In this document: piece by piece, positions 63,364-64,000 of the stretch
How the letters are laid out: every line of letters begins with the position of its first letter
How positions within the stretch are numbered: the stretch's first letter is position 1
Assembly: GCA_029269125.1 (NCBI GenBank)
Contig: JARHXX010000013.1
Location: 1 to 64,000, forward strand
Source: Kiritimatiellaeota bacterium B1221
Lineage (GTDB): Bacteria; Verrucomicrobiota; Kiritimatiellia; SS1-B-03-39; UBA6053
Direction of reading: 5' to 3'
DNA: 64,000 nt
The notes under the pieces: generated by a model
Databases searched by the model: none
Told to the model about the DNA's origin: nothing
What the model saw: the letters and a program-made list of their open reading frames with translations, nothing else
Translations under genes and position numbers: made by a program

Positions 63364-63765
63364 ATGAAAACACAAAAAAAAACGGCTTCGATCCTTTCGA
63401 GCCTGCTACTATTGTTGATCTTGAACGTGTTTATGTTTCTCAACACCGCGCGGGTTCATGTAGAAAATAACTGTGAAACGTCGCTTGTACTGATGCGACT
63501 TTTGACACTTACGTCTGAAGAGGAACAGCCCGAGGCGTTTGCCCTGATTCAGCAGCAGCTTGAATGGAATGCGATCAACCTGGTTTCCTGGCAGAAATGT
63601 ATTTTCGGACCCCTAAAAGCCACATTACAAAAGACAGTGCTGGCCATTGATATGAGCTTAATCAACCAGACAGAGAATGGCGGTTCCCTTTTGTATAAAG
63701 GTGAGACCGGGGATGCGGTTCTGGAAATAAAAAGGGCTGCTTCGGATTTTTCTGAGGATCTTTAA
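63364..63765 (+). CDS. Small membrane-anchored protein of unknown function
   Basis: 133 residues. A single N-terminal hydrophobic helix (SILSSLLLLLILNVFMFLN) that may be a signal anchor or uncleaved signal, then a soluble, mostly helical domain containing two Cys (NNCETS and WQKCIF). I do not recognise it. Same strand as the serine hydrolase and 25 bases downstream, so probably in one operon. The remaining 235 bases of the window show no convincing gene. Confidence 0.5.
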   Translation: MKTQKKTASILSSLLLLLILNVFMFLNTARVHVENNCETSLVLMRLLTLTSEEEQPEAFALIQQQLEWNAINLVSWQKCIFGPLKATLQKTVLAIDMSLINQTENGGSLLYKGETGDAVLEIKRAASDFSEDL

Positions 63766-64000
63766 AACCCGCATTCAGTTCAATGGAAAAGTGCTCTGTT
63801 TGCATTGGGGGGAATCGGTCAAAATCCAAACTGAAATATATGGATGGTTACCCGCCATCGGGATCGAAAGGATGCCATTCAAGAGCATTGTAACTAAAGT
63901 GAATGCTGTTTCGCAGGCGCAATTCAGAACAATGTGAATCCTTTATGGGTTTTAAGTCGAAGGTGTTCAGATAAAAAAGAGGCCCCATGCAGGGCAGGGG

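Noticed and set aside
63766..64000. Possible gene in the last 235 bases
   Set aside because: Only short frames without start signals; nothing convincing before the window ends.

Overview
The window is a chromosome segment from a bacterium of the PVC superphylum, most likely Verrucomicrobiota (Opitutae-like). The evidence is a small basic protein at 21494-21691 resembling the PVC signature protein, two PEP-CTERM sorted proteins, free-standing sulfatases, a DUF4914-like protein, and moderate GC with many genes joined by 4-base ATGA overlaps. The exact genus cannot be read from the sequence. No phage, complete insertion sequence or CRISPR array is visible.

Layout. 1-3487: hairpin repeats, then a minus-strand recN-gspJ-gspK operon. 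3696-5213: a membrane P-loop ATPase. 5348-12861: a five-gene minus-strand operon, every junction a 4-base overlap: ketoacyl-ACP synthase homologue, membrane histidine kinase, second histidine kinase, NtrC-like regulator, 3D-domain lipoprotein. It diverges from a FadL-like porin and a receiver-kinase hybrid (13080-15495). 15544-17894: methyltransferase, OlsB-like and OlsA/PlsC-like acyltransferases, probably for ornithine-type lipids. 17971-25547: PEP-CTERM protein, pyrG with a HAD phosphatase, PVC signature protein, fabI, tRNA-Ser(GCU), trkA-trkH. 25626-32335: sulfatase, glycosyltransferase, DUF4914-like protein with a divergent AraC regulator, polyprenol-phosphate glycosyltransferase.

32531-38530 is a yejABEF-type peptide importer. 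38632-48232 looks like a glycan and uronate region: sulfatase, two SGNH esterases, IclR regulator, a decayed SDR (fructuronate-reductase-like), RraA-like protein, mannonate dehydratase, PEP-CTERM protein and a heparinase II/III-like lyase. 48362-57529 holds housekeeping and transport genes: DEAD-box helicase, HAD phosphatase, PlsC, SulP transporter, YfcE phosphodiesterase, GcvT, polysaccharide deacetylase. 57685-59570 is an AT-rich collapsed RHS-toxin cassette with a probable lipoprotein immunity partner. It is followed by 1.3 kb of GC-rich, non-coding, tandemly repeated DNA. The window ends with a secreted alpha-helical protein, a beta-lactamase-fold hydrolase and a small membrane protein.

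The most unusual items are: (a) the KS/kinase/kinase/regulator/lipoprotein operon, whose NtrC-like regulator has lost the GAFTGA loop, the Walker B glutamate and both arginine fingers, and whose ketoacyl synthase has Cys-His-Asn instead of Cys-His-His; (b) the collapsed RHS cassette and the three ~270-bp tandem units next to it; (c) an SDR gene that has lost its cofactor and catalytic segments without losing frame. All functions are read from motifs and context by eye; no database search was possible.
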